DNA of 64,000 nt from an uncultured Tolumonas sp. Its GTDB lineage: Bacteria; Pseudomonadota; Gammaproteobacteria; Enterobacterales; Aeromonadaceae. This document shows, one piece after another, positions 27,920 through 38,198 of the stretch. Made by a program: the position numbers and the translations under genes. The notes under the pieces were generated by a model. The model did no database searches. It was not told the origin of the DNA and was given only the letters and a program-made list of their open reading frames with translations. The stretch spans positions 3,676,501 to 3,740,500 of the forward strand of contig NZ_OY782757.1 of the NCBI RefSeq assembly GCF_963678185.1, given 5' to 3'. Within the stretch, counting starts at the first letter, position 1. The number at the start of each line of letters is the position of its first letter.

Positions 27920-28678
27920 ATGTTAAATGATGAATTAATTGCTGTGGTATTACAGATCGTGAAAGACGCCGGACTCGCTATTTTGTCTGTCTATGATGAA
28001 CCGGTGGAGTTGACGGTTAAAGCAGATGAATCGCCTTTAACGCAAGCGGATAAAGCATCGCACCAATTGATTGAACAACAACTTCAGCTACTGACACCCG
28101 AGTGGCTAGTGGTTTCTGAAGAATCGGATGACGCTGTGAAGGCAAAACGCACCACATTGCCAATCTATTGGCTGGTTGATCCACTAGATGGCACCAAAGA
28201 ATTCATCAAACGGAATGGTGAGTTTACTGTCAATATTGCACTGATTGTTGATGGCATCGCGGTATTTGGTGCTGTGGGTGTACCAGTACAGAATAAATTG
28301 TATTGGGGTGGTAAAGGATATGGTTGCTGGCTGGAAGATGAAACTGGAGTTCATGCTTTGTCAGGAACCATTAAATCAGGCAATACGCCATTGCGTGTCG
28401 TAGGCAGTCGTTCGCATGTGAATGCGGAAACAGCAGAATATCTCGAAAAGCTGGGTGAACATGAACTGGTGTCAGTGGGGAGTTCTCTGAAGTTTTGTTT
28501 ACTGGCAGAAGGCAAAGCCGATCTGTATCCGCGCTTAGGCCCAACTTGTGAGTGGGATACTGCCGCCGCGCAGGCGGTATTGGAAGGTGCGGGTGGTAAA
28601 GTGGAAACGCTGGCAGGGCAGCCGCTACGTTACAGCAAAGCGGATATTTTGAACCCGTGGTTTGTTGCTTCCATCTAA
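27920..28678 (+). CDS. cysQ: 3'(2'),5'-bisphosphate nucleotidase
   Basis: This 252-residue inositol-monophosphatase-family enzyme removes the 3' phosphate of PAP, a by-product of sulfate assimilation. Metal-binding residues lie in SEES (Glu67/Glu68), DPLDGTKEF (residues 87-95) and CEWDTAAAQAVLEGAGG. The start ATG follows GGGAATAAAAAT. It is monocistronic, with an ERIC-like repeat upstream and a strong terminator after it. Confidence 0.95.
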   Translation: MLNDELIAVVLQIVKDAGLAILSVYDEPVELTVKADESPLTQADKASHQLIEQQLQLLTPEWLVVSEESDDAVKAKRTTLPIYWLVDPLDGTKEFIKRNGEFTVNIALIVDGIAVFGAVGVPVQNKLYWGGKGYGCWLEDETGVHALSGTIKSGNTPLRVVGSRSHVNAETAEYLEKLGEHELVSVGSSLKFCLLAEGKADLYPRLGPTCEWDTAAAQAVLEGAGGKVETLAGQPLRYSKADILNPWFVASI

Positions 28679-28682
28679 ATGC

Positions 28683-28708
28683 AAAAAGGCCTGAATTCAG
28701 GCCTTTTT
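28683..28708. terminator. Bidirectional terminator between cysQ and yciI
   Basis: AAAAAGGCCTGAA and TTCAGGCCTTTTT form a perfect 26-base palindrome four bases after the cysQ stop. It can end both cysQ and the convergent yciB-yciI unit. Confidence 0.9.
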
Positions 28709-28728
28709 AATATGCGAACTGGGTTGCT

Positions 28729-29025
28729 TCAGATGGTTTGTTTATACGGTTTTACTGTTACTTTGCCATAGACGCCGGCCGCAACGAACGGATCAGCATC
28801 CGCCCACGCTTTCGCTTCGGTCAATGATGGAAAATCCACAATCATCACGCTGCCGCTGAAGCCGGCTTCGCCCGGATCATCCGCATCAATCGCTGGGTTT
28901 GGGCCCGCAGTCAGTACGCGGCCTTCGGCTTGCAATGCTTGTAAGCGTGCAAGATGGGCTGGGCGGTGTTCTTTACGTAATGGCAGGCTGTTCTCAATAT
29001 CTTCTGCGATGATGACGTACCACAT
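28729..29025 (-). CDS. yciI: YciI family protein
   Basis: This 98-residue ferredoxin-like alpha-beta barrel protein begins [18 protein letters not shown] and has [28 protein letters not shown] and [12 protein letters not shown], as in E. coli YciI. The His and Asp of these segments form the putative active site. The reaction is unknown. It starts two bases after yciB ends, so they are probably cotranscribed, as in the yciI-yciB region of E. coli. Confidence 0.93.
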   Translation of the reverse strand: MWYVIIAEDIENSLPLRKEHRPAHLARLQALQAEGRVLTAGPNPAIDADDPGEAGFSGSVMIVDFPSLTEAKAWADADPFVAAGVYGKVTVKPYKQTI

Positions 29026-29027
29026 AA

Positions 29028-29576
29028 CTATTCCTTATCCTGTTGGTTATCCGTCGGCAGATAACGGTAAATATAAACACCGGTCAGTAATGTGCTGACC
29101 AACATCAGACCTAATACACCGAATACTTTGAAATCGACCCAGATTTCAGTGGGTAGGTAGAAAGCAACGTAAACGTTTAATCCGCCCAAAATCCAGAAGA
29201 AAAGCCCCCAGGAAAAGTTAATCCGATTCCAGACTACATCGGGCAGCTGCATCTCTTTACCTAATAAATTTTTCATCAGCGGCTTTTTCAACAGGAATTG
29301 GCTGATCCATAAGGCTGAGCCGAATGCCGCATATAAGACGGTCACTTTCCATTTAATAAATGATTCGTTATGGAAAAAGAGTGTTGCAGCACCAAAAACC
29401 ATCACTAAAGCCAAGGTAATTAACTGACTGCGTTCCAATTTTTTATACATAAACCAGACGATGATAATTTGCAGCAAGGTTGCAATCATCAATGCGCCGG
29501 TTGCGGCATAAATATCGTGCAGTTTATAGACGGCAAAAAAGATGATGAGAGGGATGAAATCGAGCAGCTGTTTCAT
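29028..29576 (-). CDS. yciB: Inner membrane protein YciB (septation protein A family)
   Basis: This 182-residue protein has five to six transmembrane helices and begins [29 protein letters not shown], a diagnostic N-terminus. [20 protein letters not shown] and [12 protein letters not shown] are also conserved. It contributes to envelope integrity and septation. The frame opens at 29597, but ATG 29576 aligns with the family. It lies downstream of trpA beyond a terminator, as in enterobacteria. Confidence 0.93.
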   Translation of the reverse strand: MKQLLDFIPLIIFFAVYKLHDIYAATGALMIATLLQIIIVWFMYKKLERSQLITLALVMVFGAATLFFHNESFIKWKVTVLYAAFGSALWISQFLLKKPLMKNLLGKEMQLPDVVWNRINFSWGLFFWILGGLNVYVAFYLPTEIWVDFKVFGVLGLMLVSTLLTGVYIYRYLPTDNQQDKE

Positions 29577-29650
29577 GTTTTGTCTCTTTGTTAACAAACG
29601 GTGACAGTTTAACCAGTGCCTGATGGAATGAAAAGAGAAAACGATAGCAG

Positions 29651-29680
29651 AAAAAACTCCCCCATTTTTCGGGGGAGTTT
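29651..29680 (-). terminator. trp operon terminator
   Basis: On the minus strand AAACTCCCCC and GGGGGAGTTT form a 10 bp stem around GAAAAAT, followed by TTTTCTGC. It lies 10 bases past the trpA stop. Confidence 0.88.
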
Positions 29681-29689
29681 AAGACGGAA

Positions 29690-30496
29690 TTAACGCAGTG
29701 TTGCGGCTTTCATGTTCTTCACAAACGTAGTTAATTTTTCCAGCATAACGGCGGGTTCCGCCAGATTTTGCTCGATGATTTTTACCACCGCGGAACCCGA
29801 AATAGCACCTGCAGCACCTGCGGCGATAGCCGCTTTTACTTGTTCAGGTTCGCTGATACCAAAGCCCAGCAGCGCTGGTGGTGCATTAAACTCTTTCAGT
29901 GCTTTCAGCAGATGATCCACTGGCATTTGTGCACGGGTTTCGGCACCGGTCACACCGGCACGACTCAGCAGATAGGTGTAGCCGGAGCTGAGTTCCGCCA
30001 CTGTTTTCAGTGTGTCGTCGTCGGCATTTGGTGGCGCAATATAAATGCTCTCAATACCCACTTTATCTGCCGCCGCTTTGAACGGTGCTGACATTTCAAC
30101 TGGCACATCGGCAATCAACACCGAATCGACACCTGCTGCTTTTGCTTTCTGGTAAAAATCTTCCGGCGTATGGGTATACACCAGATTGGCATACAGCAGC
30201 AGACCAATCGGCAGATCCGGATATTTAGCTCGAATGCGCGCCAGAATATCAAAGCAGATCGCCGGGGTGGTGTGAGCATGCAACGCACGAGTAGCAGCAT
30301 CCTGAATGGTCGGGCCGTCGGCGACCGGATCGGAGAACGGGATCGCCAGCTCCAGCGCATCGGCACCACCAGCGATTAGTGCTTCGATGATCTGCTCGGA
30401 CAGTGCCGGGGTTGGGTCACCAATGGCAACGAAAGGCACAAACGCACCCTGATTGGCCGCATCTAGACGTTCAAACAATGCAGAATAACGACTCAT
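29690..30496 (-). CDS. trpA: Tryptophan synthase alpha subunit
   Basis: This 268-residue TIM barrel splits indole-3-glycerol phosphate into indole and glyceraldehyde 3-phosphate and channels indole to TrpB. The catalytic Glu and Asp lie in [19 protein letters not shown], the phosphate loop in [12 protein letters not shown] and [12 protein letters not shown]. The start overlaps the trpB stop by four bases (ATGA). It is the last gene of the operon. Confidence 0.98.
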   Translation of the reverse strand: MSRYSALFERLDAANQGAFVPFVAIGDPTPALSEQIIEALIAGGADALELAIPFSDPVADGPTIQDAATRALHAHTTPAICFDILARIRAKYPDLPIGLLLYANLVYTHTPEDFYQKAKAAGVDSVLIADVPVEMSAPFKAAADKVGIESIYIAPPNADDDTLKTVAELSSGYTYLLSRAGVTGAETRAQMPVDHLLKALKEFNAPPALLGFGISEPEQVKAAIAAGAAGAISGSAVVKIIEQNLAEPAVMLEKLTTFVKNMKAATLR

Positions 30497-31686
30497 AACA
30501 GCGCTCCTTTGCCTTCCAGTGCATCAGCAACAGTAAAAATATCTTTATCGCCACGACCGGATAAATTCACGATCAAAATCTGCTCTTTTTCTGGTTCAGA
30601 ACGTGCCATTTTCAGCGCGTGAGCCAGTGCATGGGAAGATTCCAGAGCTGGGATAATACCTTCACGACGGGAGAGCTCTTGGAACGCATCCAAGGCTTCC
30701 TGGTCGGTTGCAGATGGGTAGTCCGCACGGCCAATAGACGACAAGTATGCGTGCTGCGGGCCAACTGATGGGAAATCCAGACCGGCAGAGATCGAGTGTG
30801 ATTCTTCAACCTGGCCGTCGTTATCTTGCATCAGATAAGAGACCATACCCAGATAAATACCTTTACGGGCATGACCAATTGGTGCGCCATGTTTACCGGT
30901 TTCGATACCGTGACCTGCTGGTTCCACACCAATCAGGCGAACGCCTTCTTCTTCAATGAAGGTGGCAAACATACCAATCGCGTTAGAGCCACCACCGACA
31001 CAAGCAACAACCGCATCAGGCAGACGACCTTCCGCTTCCAGAATTTGTGCTTTCGCTTCTTCACCGATCATACGTTGGAATTCACGCACAATAGTCGGGA
31101 ACGGGTGCGGGCCAGCGGCAGTACCCAGAATGTAATGGGTATCTTTATAGTTAGCAGTCCAATCGCGCATCGCTTCGTTACACGCATCTTTCAGCGTGGA
31201 AGAACCGGCGTGTACCGGAATAACTTCGGCGCCCATCAAACGCATACGGAATACGTTTGGTTTTTGGCGTTCGCAGTCAACCGCACCCATGTAGATGCGG
31301 CAAGGCAGATTGAGTAGCGCACAGGCTAAAGCCGTTGCTACACCGTGCTGACCTGCGCCGGTTTCGGCGATGATTCGGGTTTTGCCCATACGTTTTGCCA
31401 GCAAGGCTTGGCCTAATACCTGATTGGTTTTGTGCGCACCGCCGTGCAGCAAATCTTCACGTTTCAGGTAAATTTTAGTTTTGGTACCCTGCGTTAGGTT
31501 ACGACACAAGGTCAATGGTGTTGGACGACCGGCATATTCTTTCAGCAGATGCTGAAATTCGGCCTGAAACTCTGGATCATCCTTGGCATCAACAAACGCT
31601 TTTTCCAGCTCCAGCAGCACTGGCATCAGAATTTGCGGGGAGTACATCCCGCCAAATTCACCAAAAAATGGGTCAAGTAAAGTCAT
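30493..31686 (-). CDS. trpB: Tryptophan synthase beta subunit
   Basis: This 397-residue PLP enzyme condenses indole with serine. The PLP lysine is in [21 protein letters not shown], the phosphate-binding loop in [12 protein letters not shown], and [13 protein letters not shown] is conserved. It lies between trpCF (21 bases away) and trpA (overlap), the usual position. Confidence 0.99.
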   Translation of the reverse strand: MTLLDPFFGEFGGMYSPQILMPVLLELEKAFVDAKDDPEFQAEFQHLLKEYAGRPTPLTLCRNLTQGTKTKIYLKREDLLHGGAHKTNQVLGQALLAKRMGKTRIIAETGAGQHGVATALACALLNLPCRIYMGAVDCERQKPNVFRMRLMGAEVIPVHAGSSTLKDACNEAMRDWTANYKDTHYILGTAAGPHPFPTIVREFQRMIGEEAKAQILEAEGRLPDAVVACVGGGSNAIGMFATFIEEEGVRLIGVEPAGHGIETGKHGAPIGHARKGIYLGMVSYLMQDNDGQVEESHSISAGLDFPSVGPQHAYLSSIGRADYPSATDQEALDAFQELSRREGIIPALESSHALAHALKMARSEPEKEQILIVNLSGRGDKDIFTVADALEGKGALL

Positions 31687-31707
31687 TGCAATTCCTTTTT
31701 ACAAAAA

Positions 31708-33090
31708 TCAGTAATTACGCAGTGCTACAAATGCACGCTGGATTTTGTCCGCATCTTTGATGCCGGGCGTGCTTTCCACACCAGAATTTAAATCTACGCC
31801 GAGGCAACCGACTTTGATGGCCTCTGGAATGTTTTCCGGGTTGATACCACCGGCCAACATCAGTTTTTCTTTCGGTAAGTCAGCCAGCAGCGACCAGTCA
31901 AACGCATGACCAGTGCCACCACTTTGATTGCCCACTTTGCTGTCGAGCAGCAAACGATCGGCGGTAAAATTCAGGTCGGGTAACACGTCAGTGACTGCCA
32001 CCGCTTTCCAAATTTGGCAACCGGGGATGAGTGAACGTAACTTCTTAATATAACTTTCGGTTTCATCACCATGGAGCTGCACTACGCTCAGTTGCAGTGT
32101 TTCCACCAGCGATTGGATCATCTCTTTGCTTTCGTTGCGGAATACACCGACAAAGTTCAGCGGCGCGACTTCTGTAATGGTGCGAGCCTGTGCGACAGAA
32201 ACATGTCGCGGGCTGCCTTCCACAAAAATCAAACCGCCGAACACGGCACCAGCGGCATAAGCAGCTTTGGCGTCTTCTGCACGGGTCAGGCCACAGACTT
32301 TGTTTTGCCCCAAAATCAGTTTACGGCACGCCATATCGACATCAGCTTCTTCCATCAGTGAACTGCCGACCAAGAATCCATTAGCGTAATGGGCTAGATC
32401 TTTGACCTGAGCATGATGATAGATACCAGACTCACAGATCACCAAGCGGTCTTTAGGTACTAAAGGTGCCAGTTCGCGAGTGCGGTTGAGATCGATTTTC
32501 AGATCACGTAGGTCACGGTTATTGATACCAATCACTTCCGCACTTAATTCAATGGCACGGTTGATCTCTTCTTCGCTGATCGCTTCGGTCAGAATGCCCA
32601 TGTTCAACGATTTCGCAACCGCTGCCAGTTCCCGATATTGTTCATCATTTAATACGGACAGCATCAGTAACACCGCATCGGCCTGATGATGGCGCGCCAG
32701 ATAGATCTGATACGGGTCGATGATGAAATCTTTGCACAGCACTGGTACCGAAACTTCTTTGCGCACTTGTGGCAGAAAAGCAAAATCGCCCTGGAAGTAT
32801 TTTTCATCGGTTAACACAGAAATCGCAGAGGCATATTTGCCATACACTTTCGCGATTGCAGACGGTGAAAAATCATTGCGGATCAAGCCTTTGGAAGGTG
32901 AGGCTTTTTTGCATTCCAGAATAAACGCGGTTTTGCCGCGCAAGCCACCGACGAAGTCGCGATCACTGAGTGTCAGTGTGGCTTGGAAGGTTTCCAATGG
33001 CTGGCTGACCTTCCGTGCGGCAATCCAAATTTCTTTGTCTGCAACAATTTTACCCAGCACGGTTGAGGCGAGTGCCTGATTAAACAACAT
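31708..33090 (-). CDS. trpCF: Bifunctional indole-3-glycerol phosphate synthase / phosphoribosylanthranilate isomerase
   Basis: This 460-residue protein is a fusion of two TIM barrels. The TrpC half (to about residue 255) has FILECKKASPSKGLIR, VLCKDFIIDPYQIYLAR and GINNRDLRDLKIDL. The TrpF half has VCGLTRAEDAKAAYAAGAVFGGLIF, VQLHGDE and LAGGINPENI. The fusion is normal in enterics and vibrios. It lies four bases after trpD. Confidence 0.98.
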   Translation of the reverse strand: MLFNQALASTVLGKIVADKEIWIAARKVSQPLETFQATLTLSDRDFVGGLRGKTAFILECKKASPSKGLIRNDFSPSAIAKVYGKYASAISVLTDEKYFQGDFAFLPQVRKEVSVPVLCKDFIIDPYQIYLARHHQADAVLLMLSVLNDEQYRELAAVAKSLNMGILTEAISEEEINRAIELSAEVIGINNRDLRDLKIDLNRTRELAPLVPKDRLVICESGIYHHAQVKDLAHYANGFLVGSSLMEEADVDMACRKLILGQNKVCGLTRAEDAKAAYAAGAVFGGLIFVEGSPRHVSVAQARTITEVAPLNFVGVFRNESKEMIQSLVETLQLSVVQLHGDETESYIKKLRSLIPGCQIWKAVAVTDVLPDLNFTADRLLLDSKVGNQSGGTGHAFDWSLLADLPKEKLMLAGGINPENIPEAIKVGCLGVDLNSGVESTPGIKDADKIQRAFVALRNY

Positions 33091-33094
33091 CCTG

Positions 33095-34105
33095 TTACTC
33101 CTTATGACTCAACGTAGCCAGTTGAGTGACTTTATCCAAGGCATCGCCGCTGCGCAGTGTTTCAATGGCCAATTCCGCACCTTGCTTCAGGTCATCAGCT
33201 TTTCCGCCCATGACTAATAGCGGTGACAGATTGATGGCAATCGCAGCTTGTTGGGCATCGGTGCCTTTACCGGCTAACAGTTTCTCGGTGATTTTACGGT
33301 TTTCATCCGGATCACCGCCACGAATGGCTTCCAGCGTGTAATATTTCAATCCAAAATCGGCGGGCGTCAGTGTGTGGTAACGAATATGTTCACCATGAAT
33401 TTCAGCTACTTGTGTTTCACCATGGATCGCGATTTCATCCAGCCCACTGCCATAAACGACCATGCCTTTTTGTAAGCCCAGCTCACGCAAGGTTTCGGCG
33501 ATCGGTTCCAGTAACAGTTCGGAATAGACACCCATTAACTGATACGTAGGGCGGGCTGGGTTGATCAATGGGCCGAGTACATTAAAGAGGGTGCGGGTTT
33601 TTAATGCCTGACGAACGGGAGCGGCGAAACGCATACCACTGTGATATTGCGGCGCAAACAGGAAACAGATATTCGCTTCATCCAGACAATGACGCGCAGT
33701 TTCCGGGCTCATATCCAGCTTGATACCGAGTTTGTCCAGTAAATCAGAGGAACCAGTTTTTGATGACACACTGCGGTTGCCATGTTTGGCGACTTTAATG
33801 CCGCAAGTGGCGCCAACAATCGCGGCAGTGGTAGAGATATTGATGGTATGCAACCCATCGCCACCGGTGCCGACTATATCGCAAAACTCGTAATCTGGAC
33901 GAGGAAATGGCTTGGCTGCTGCAATCAGTGCCTTAGCGGCACCCACGATTTCAGACGGGCTTTCGCCTTTGACTTTTAGTGCAGTAAGCAATGAAGAGAG
34001 TACGAGCGGGTCCATCTCACCACGTAAGACTTCGCCAAACAGTTGTTCACTCTCAACGCTGGTTAGTGACTCACCACGGTATAACCCTTCCAGAGAAACT
34101 GTCAT
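33095..34105 (-). CDS. trpD: Anthranilate phosphoribosyltransferase
   Basis: This 336-residue enzyme joins anthranilate to PRPP. The signature DIVGTGGDGLHTINISTTAAIVGA, KHGNRSVSSKTGSSDLLDKLG and FNVLGPLINPA are complete. Unlike in E. coli, it is a separate protein and is not fused to the glutaminase. The gap to trpG is two bases. Confidence 0.98.
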   Translation of the reverse strand: MTVSLEGLYRGESLTSVESEQLFGEVLRGEMDPLVLSSLLTALKVKGESPSEIVGAAKALIAAAKPFPRPDYEFCDIVGTGGDGLHTINISTTAAIVGATCGIKVAKHGNRSVSSKTGSSDLLDKLGIKLDMSPETARHCLDEANICFLFAPQYHSGMRFAAPVRQALKTRTLFNVLGPLINPARPTYQLMGVYSELLLEPIAETLRELGLQKGMVVYGSGLDEIAIHGETQVAEIHGEHIRYHTLTPADFGLKYYTLEAIRGGDPDENRKITEKLLAGKGTDAQQAAIAINLSPLLVMGGKADDLKQGAELAIETLRSGDALDKVTQLATLSHKE

Positions 34106-34107
34106 TA

Positions 34108-34707
34108 TCAGACCTCCTTGTCTGTGCCAGTGATAAAGGCCAGGCTCTGTGTCAGCAGTTGCGCACCTTCTGTCGTCATGATTGACTCAGGGTGGAACTG
34201 GAAGCCCATCACGCGATCGGCTCGGTGTAATACGGCCATTGGCATTTCACCAAAACGGGCAATCACTTCCAGCTCATCCGGCACATAGGTCGCGACCAGT
34301 GAATGGTAACGTGCGACCGGTAGTGGCTGACTCATACCCATGAACATGTCTTTACCACTGTGTTCGATTTTCGATACTTTACCATGAACGAACTCGCCGG
34401 CAGAGCCTACGGTGCCGCCGTAATACTCACAGATCGCCTGATGACCAAGGCAAATGCCAATGATTGGCACTTTGCCACGGCATAAACCGATCAGCTCAAT
34501 CATACAACCGGCTTCGTGCGGTGCACCGGGGCCAGGGGAAAGCACCAGCACCGGATTATCGGAACTTGCCATGATCTGATCGAAGATCTGCTGGGCAGGC
34601 AGATTGTTACGATAAATCTTTACACTGTGCCCAAGGCTACGAAACTGATCGACCAAGTTATAAGTAAAGGAGTCGAAGTTATCTAACAGGAAAATGGTGT
34701 TAGCCAT
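34108..34707 (-). CDS. trpG: Anthranilate synthase component II (glutamine amidotransferase)
   Basis: This 199-residue class I glutaminase supplies ammonia to TrpE. The catalytic Cys is in [15 protein letters not shown]; the His-Glu pair is in QFHPESIMT near the C-terminus. It begins [16 protein letters not shown] shortly after Met. It overlaps trpE by eight bases, consistent with a 1:1 complex made by coupled translation. Confidence 0.98.
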   Translation of the reverse strand: MANTIFLLDNFDSFTYNLVDQFRSLGHSVKIYRNNLPAQQIFDQIMASSDNPVLVLSPGPGAPHEAGCMIELIGLCRGKVPIIGICLGHQAICEYYGGTVGSAGEFVHGKVSKIEHSGKDMFMGMSQPLPVARYHSLVATYVPDELEVIARFGEMPMAVLHRADRVMGFQFHPESIMTTEGAQLLTQSLAFITGTDKEV

Positions 34708-36328
34708 GAGCGGCCTCCTTGTGCATTTGTGCTGCTTGTGAGGCTTGGGCAGTAATTACTGCCAGTGTGGTGCCGTGTGCCAGCGCAATGGCATTTAATA
34801 CTGCAGCGGCTTTACCACGCGTTTCATCAGCTTCTGCCTGTGGTTTGGAATCAAACACTACACCTGCGCCGGCTTGCACATAAGCAATGCCATTTTTTAC
34901 AAATGCTGAGCGGATCACGATGCAGGTATCCATATCGCCATCGCTGTTCAGATAACCCACCGCACCACCGTAGCTGCCACGGCGTTTTTGTTCCACTTCA
35001 CGGATCAGCTCTGATGCGCGGATTTTTGGCGCACCGGTCAGGGTGCCCATGTTCATGCAAGCCTGATAAGCGTGCAGGGCATCCAAATCATGACGCAGTG
35101 TTCCCACCACGCGTGATACCAAGTGCATTACATGGCTGTAGCGATCGACTTTCAGTAGATCTTTGACATAACGGCTGCCGGGCTCGCTGATGCGTGCGAT
35201 GTCGTTGCGTGCCAGATCAACCAGCATCATATGTTCAGCGGTTTCTTTGCTGTCTTGACGCAGTTCCAACTCTAAACGGCCATCGAGATCGAGATTGATC
35301 GAACCATCGGCATTCAGGCCGCGACGACGCGTGCCAGCAATTGGGTACATTTCCACCTGACGGCTCTTATGTTCAAATTTCACTGCACTTTCAGGGGAAG
35401 CACCAAACAGGGTGAAATCCTGATCGTTCATGTAGAACATATACGGGCTTGGGTTGGTGCGTTTCAGTTCACGGTAAGCGATCAGCGGTTGCGGGCACGG
35501 CAGGCTGAAACAACGTGATGGCACGACTTGGAAGATGTCGCCTTTACGGATATTACCTTTCAGCTTTTCAACATCGGCACAGTAGGTTTTATCGCTCTTA
35601 TCGACATTTAACTGCGATGGCAGCGTCTCTTTTTTGGAAACGGTACTGGCGCGGAAATGGTTACAATATTCTTTCAGGCTGGCCAAGCGGTGTTGCAGGC
35701 GAGGCAGTTCATGCGCACCTGATTCACCACCAAATAGAGCGGCCTGCAAATGGGTGGTTTTATGAATATGGTCGATATGGATCAGCGTTTCTGCCACATA
35801 GAAGCAAAAATCAGGGCAGGTGTTATCGCTATCAGCGACATCTGGCAGACGTTCAAAATTGGCAATTAAGTCATAGGCGAATATGCCGCCCAAAAATAGA
35901 TTCACTGCTTCGGCATCGACACTGTGAGTCAGCAACGTGCGCAAGCTGTCTAATACGGACAGTGCTTTCAGGCGGCTGTCTTCATCCTGAATATCGGTGT
36001 TTTCAGGGAAAACCAGCTGTAACTGATTGGCTTCGCGTTGCTTGTTCACGCTATCGGGTAGCGTCGAAGCCAACAAATTCAGCACGGCTTCACCGTTACT
36101 GTTCAATGCAGTGGCTGTGACGGTGAGGCCTTGGCAAACCATACGAACACAGGCATCAATCAATAACATGCTCTGCGTGCCGGTTTTGGTATCGATCTCG
36201 GCAGATTCCAGCAGCAGGCTGTTATCTGCTGGTTCCGTCAGTTGGGTAAACAGTTCTAATGGATCAGCGACATAGTGAGCTTTCTCACGCAGCGTGAGAC
36301 GTTGACCGGTTGGGAGAGATGGGCTCAT
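34700..36328 (-). CDS. trpE: Anthranilate synthase component I
   Basis: This 542-residue enzyme makes anthranilate from chorismate. [11 protein letters not shown] near residue 38 is the tryptophan feedback site (LLES motif). The chorismate-binding domain has [29 protein letters not shown] and [16 protein letters not shown]. It is the first structural gene of the operon, behind a leader peptide and attenuator. Confidence 0.98.
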   Translation of the reverse strand: MSPSLPTGQRLTLREKAHYVADPLELFTQLTEPADNSLLLESAEIDTKTGTQSMLLIDACVRMVCQGLTVTATALNSNGEAVLNLLASTLPDSVNKQREANQLQLVFPENTDIQDEDSRLKALSVLDSLRTLLTHSVDAEAVNLFLGGIFAYDLIANFERLPDVADSDNTCPDFCFYVAETLIHIDHIHKTTHLQAALFGGESGAHELPRLQHRLASLKEYCNHFRASTVSKKETLPSQLNVDKSDKTYCADVEKLKGNIRKGDIFQVVPSRCFSLPCPQPLIAYRELKRTNPSPYMFYMNDQDFTLFGASPESAVKFEHKSRQVEMYPIAGTRRRGLNADGSINLDLDGRLELELRQDSKETAEHMMLVDLARNDIARISEPGSRYVKDLLKVDRYSHVMHLVSRVVGTLRHDLDALHAYQACMNMGTLTGAPKIRASELIREVEQKRRGSYGGAVGYLNSDGDMDTCIVIRSAFVKNGIAYVQAGAGVVFDSKPQAEADETRGKAAAVLNAIALAHGTTLAVITAQASQAAQMHKEAAHG

Positions 36329-36474
36329 AGTTGTACTCCCAAGTTTGATAATTGCATGACGTTACTCCTTAAGACAAAAAATGATGGTTAACAATTGGTT
36401 AATCAGCTTTTTTGCCATCGCCATGTCTGTTTATGTCGCTGAATCATTTGATCGTCCCTGTAATATTTTGCGTA

Positions 36475-36507
36475 TAAAAAAAAGACCCGCTATGCTAGCG
36501 GGCCTTA
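36475..36507 (-). terminator. trp attenuator
   Basis: On the minus strand AAGGCCCGCTA and TAGCGGGTCTT form an 11 bp stem around GCA, followed by eight T residues, between trpL and trpE. Upstream, AGCGGG just after the leader can pair with CCCGCT of the terminator (antiterminator), and CACAC near the Trp codons can pair with GTGTG (protector). These are the alternative folds expected of attenuation. Confidence 0.9.
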
Positions 36508-36560
36508 TTGGGAATTCTGTCTGCTTTATTTTTGAAAATAGCCGAAACCCCACACCCGCT

Positions 36561-36611
36561 TTAAGGAGTGTGCCACCACCAACGAAAGGTTTGGGTTAGG
36601 ATATTTGACAT
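36561..36611 (-). CDS. trpL: trp operon leader peptide
   Basis: The 16-residue peptide MSNILTQTFRWWWHTP has three consecutive TGG codons, lies upstream of trpE on the same strand, and is followed by the attenuator hairpins. Ribosome stalling at the Trp codons under low charged tRNA-Trp would favour the antiterminator. A convincing ribosome site is not obvious (GAACTTGG lies upstream). It is too short for ordinary gene finders. Confidence 0.92.
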   Translation of the reverse strand: MSNILTQTFRWWWHTP

Positions 36612-36643
36612 TTTCAAAACCAAGTTCAGTTAAAGTGGTTACA

Positions 36644-36672
36644 GTTAAACGATATTGACAGTTGTTTGTCAA
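36644..36672 (-). promoter_or_regulatory. Predicted trp operon promoter
   Basis: On the minus strand TTGACA (36672-36667) and TTTAAC (36649-36644) are separated by exactly 17 bases, about 30 bases upstream of the trpL start. The -35 is a perfect consensus. A TrpR operator would be expected to overlap it, but I could not identify one with confidence. Confidence 0.75.
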
Positions 36673-36705
36673 GTTCCTTTTTGCAATTGAACCACGAGAA
36701 CGTGA

Positions 36706-37569
36706 ATGCGAATAGATTTACACAGTCACTCCACCTGTTCGGATGGCCATTTATCGCCGGCAGAGCTGGTTGCTCGTGCCGTTGAAAAAGGCGTGAATGT
36801 GCTGGCGCTGACCGATCACGATACGGTAGAAGGGATCGCGCTTGCGCAGGCGGCAATTGATGCCGATGCTTTACCCTTACATTTATTGTCGGGTGTGGAA
36901 ATATCCTGCACCTGGGATGCCATTGAAGTGCATGTGGTTGGTTTAAACGTTGATCGTGAAAGCCCTGCATTGTTGGCACTGCTTGATAGTCAGGCGCTGG
37001 CTCGCACAGCGCGTGGTGTCGAATTAGGCCATCGTCTGGAAAAAAATAAGCTCCCTGGTTGTTATGAAGGGGCGGTTGCACTGGCGAACGGCGGCATGTT
37101 GACGCGTTCGCATTTTGCGCACTATCTGGTTGAGCAAAAACACTGTAAGACCATGCAGAATGCTTTTGACCGTTATTTATCGCGTGGTGCTCGCGCTTAT
37201 GTGCCACATCACTGGGCCAGCATTGAAGAGGTTGTTATCGCCATTCACGCGGCGGGTGGGGTTGCCGTATTAGCGCATCCTGGCCGTTATAAACTTTCTA
37301 CTAAGTGGCTGAAACGTCTTCTGGTATTATTTAAAGAAGCCGGTGGCGATGCCATCGAAGTGAGTTTATGTCAGCAAAGTCCGCATGAGCGGTCAACGCT
37401 GGGTCAGTATTGCCGTGATTACGGATTTATGGCATCGGTTGGCTCAGATTTTCATACACCGCTACCTTGGGTTGAGTTAGGTAAAAACTTGTGGCTCCCC
37501 AAGGATGTGACGCCCGTCTGGCATGTTTTTCCTGCATTTCCTGACGTCCCGCAAGGGGAGGAATTATGA
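36706..37569 (+). CDS. rnm: PHP-domain 5'-3' exoribonuclease Rnm (RNase AM, YciV/TrpH)
   Basis: This 287-residue phosphoesterase has MRIDLHSHSTCSDG (metal ligands His6, His8, Asp13), ALTDHDTVEG, VLAHPGRYK and SVGSDFHTP. The E. coli homologue trims 5' ends of rRNA and 5S precursors and hydrolyses 3',5'-nucleotide bisphosphates. It is divergent from trpL, the same neighbourhood that gave the name trpH. The start overlaps no other gene. yciO overlaps its end by four bases. Confidence 0.94.
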   Translation: MRIDLHSHSTCSDGHLSPAELVARAVEKGVNVLALTDHDTVEGIALAQAAIDADALPLHLLSGVEISCTWDAIEVHVVGLNVDRESPALLALLDSQALARTARGVELGHRLEKNKLPGCYEGAVALANGGMLTRSHFAHYLVEQKHCKTMQNAFDRYLSRGARAYVPHHWASIEEVVIAIHAAGGVAVLAHPGRYKLSTKWLKRLLVLFKEAGGDAIEVSLCQQSPHERSTLGQYCRDYGFMASVGSDFHTPLPWVELGKNLWLPKDVTPVWHVFPAFPDVPQGEEL

Positions 37570-38186
37570 GTCAATTTTTTGTTGTTCATCCGGTTAACCC
37601 ACAAACGCGTCTGATTTCTCAGGCGGTGGGTGTTTTGCGTCAAGGTGGGGTGATCGTTTATCCCACCGATTCCGGTTATGCACTGGGTTGCATGATGGGA
37701 GAGAAGAGTGCGCTGGAAAAAATCTGTCGCATTCGTCAGTTGGAAGATGAGCATAATTTTACGTTGTTGTGTAATGATCTTTCGGAGTTGTCGGTCTATG
37801 CCAAAATTGATAATACCGCCTTCCGACTGATCAAAAATAATACACCCGGCGCCTATACTTTTATTCTGAAAGCAACCAAAGAAGTGCCTCGTCGCTTGAT
37901 GAACGAAAAAAAGAAAACGATCGGTATCCGTGTACCGACCAATAACATTGCCCAAGCGTTGTTAACCGAGTTGGGTGAACCATTAATGTCCAGTACCTTG
38001 ATCCTTCCTGGTCAGGTGTTGGCAGAAGCAGACCCGGAAGAGTTCCGTGGACAGCTGGAAAAAGTCGTTGATCTGATTATTGATGGCGGAACGCAAGGCG
38101 CACAGCCGACCACCGTTATCGATTTCTCGGATGATGAGCCTAAAGTAGTACGCTTCGGTGCCGGAGATCCGACACCGTTTGAATGA
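37566..38186 (+). CDS. yciO: YciO, Sua5/YrdC-domain protein
   Basis: This 206-residue protein has the YrdC fold: GGVIVYPTDSGYALGC, FTLLCNDLSELS, PGAYTFILKATKEVPRR and KTIGIRVPTN. YrdC/TsaC forms threonylcarbamoyl-AMP for tRNA t6A. YciO is a paralogue with weak activity and no firm role. ATG overlaps the rnm stop (ATGA). rluB starts 12 bases after it ends; the order rnm-yciO-rluB follows E. coli apart from missing yciQ. Confidence 0.92.
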   Translation: MSQFFVVHPVNPQTRLISQAVGVLRQGGVIVYPTDSGYALGCMMGEKSALEKICRIRQLEDEHNFTLLCNDLSELSVYAKIDNTAFRLIKNNTPGAYTFILKATKEVPRRLMNEKKKTIGIRVPTNNIAQALLTELGEPLMSSTLILPGQVLAEADPEEFRGQLEKVVDLIIDGGTQGAQPTTVIDFSDDEPKVVRFGAGDPTPFE

Positions 38187-38198
38187 TTGAGGCAAAGC

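Noticed and set aside
35515..36120. 201-codon open frame antisense to trpE
   Set aside because: It is entirely within trpE on the other strand, with Arg/His/Cys-rich composition typical of a shadow frame.
36612..36660. TrpR operator near the trp promoter
   Set aside because: Repeated TTTAACTG-like segments are present, but no symmetric match to the CTAG-containing operator.
36626..37207. 193-codon open frame antisense to rnm
   Set aside because: It lies wholly opposite the PHP-domain gene and the trp promoter region, has low-complexity His/Gln/Pro-rich composition and matches no family.
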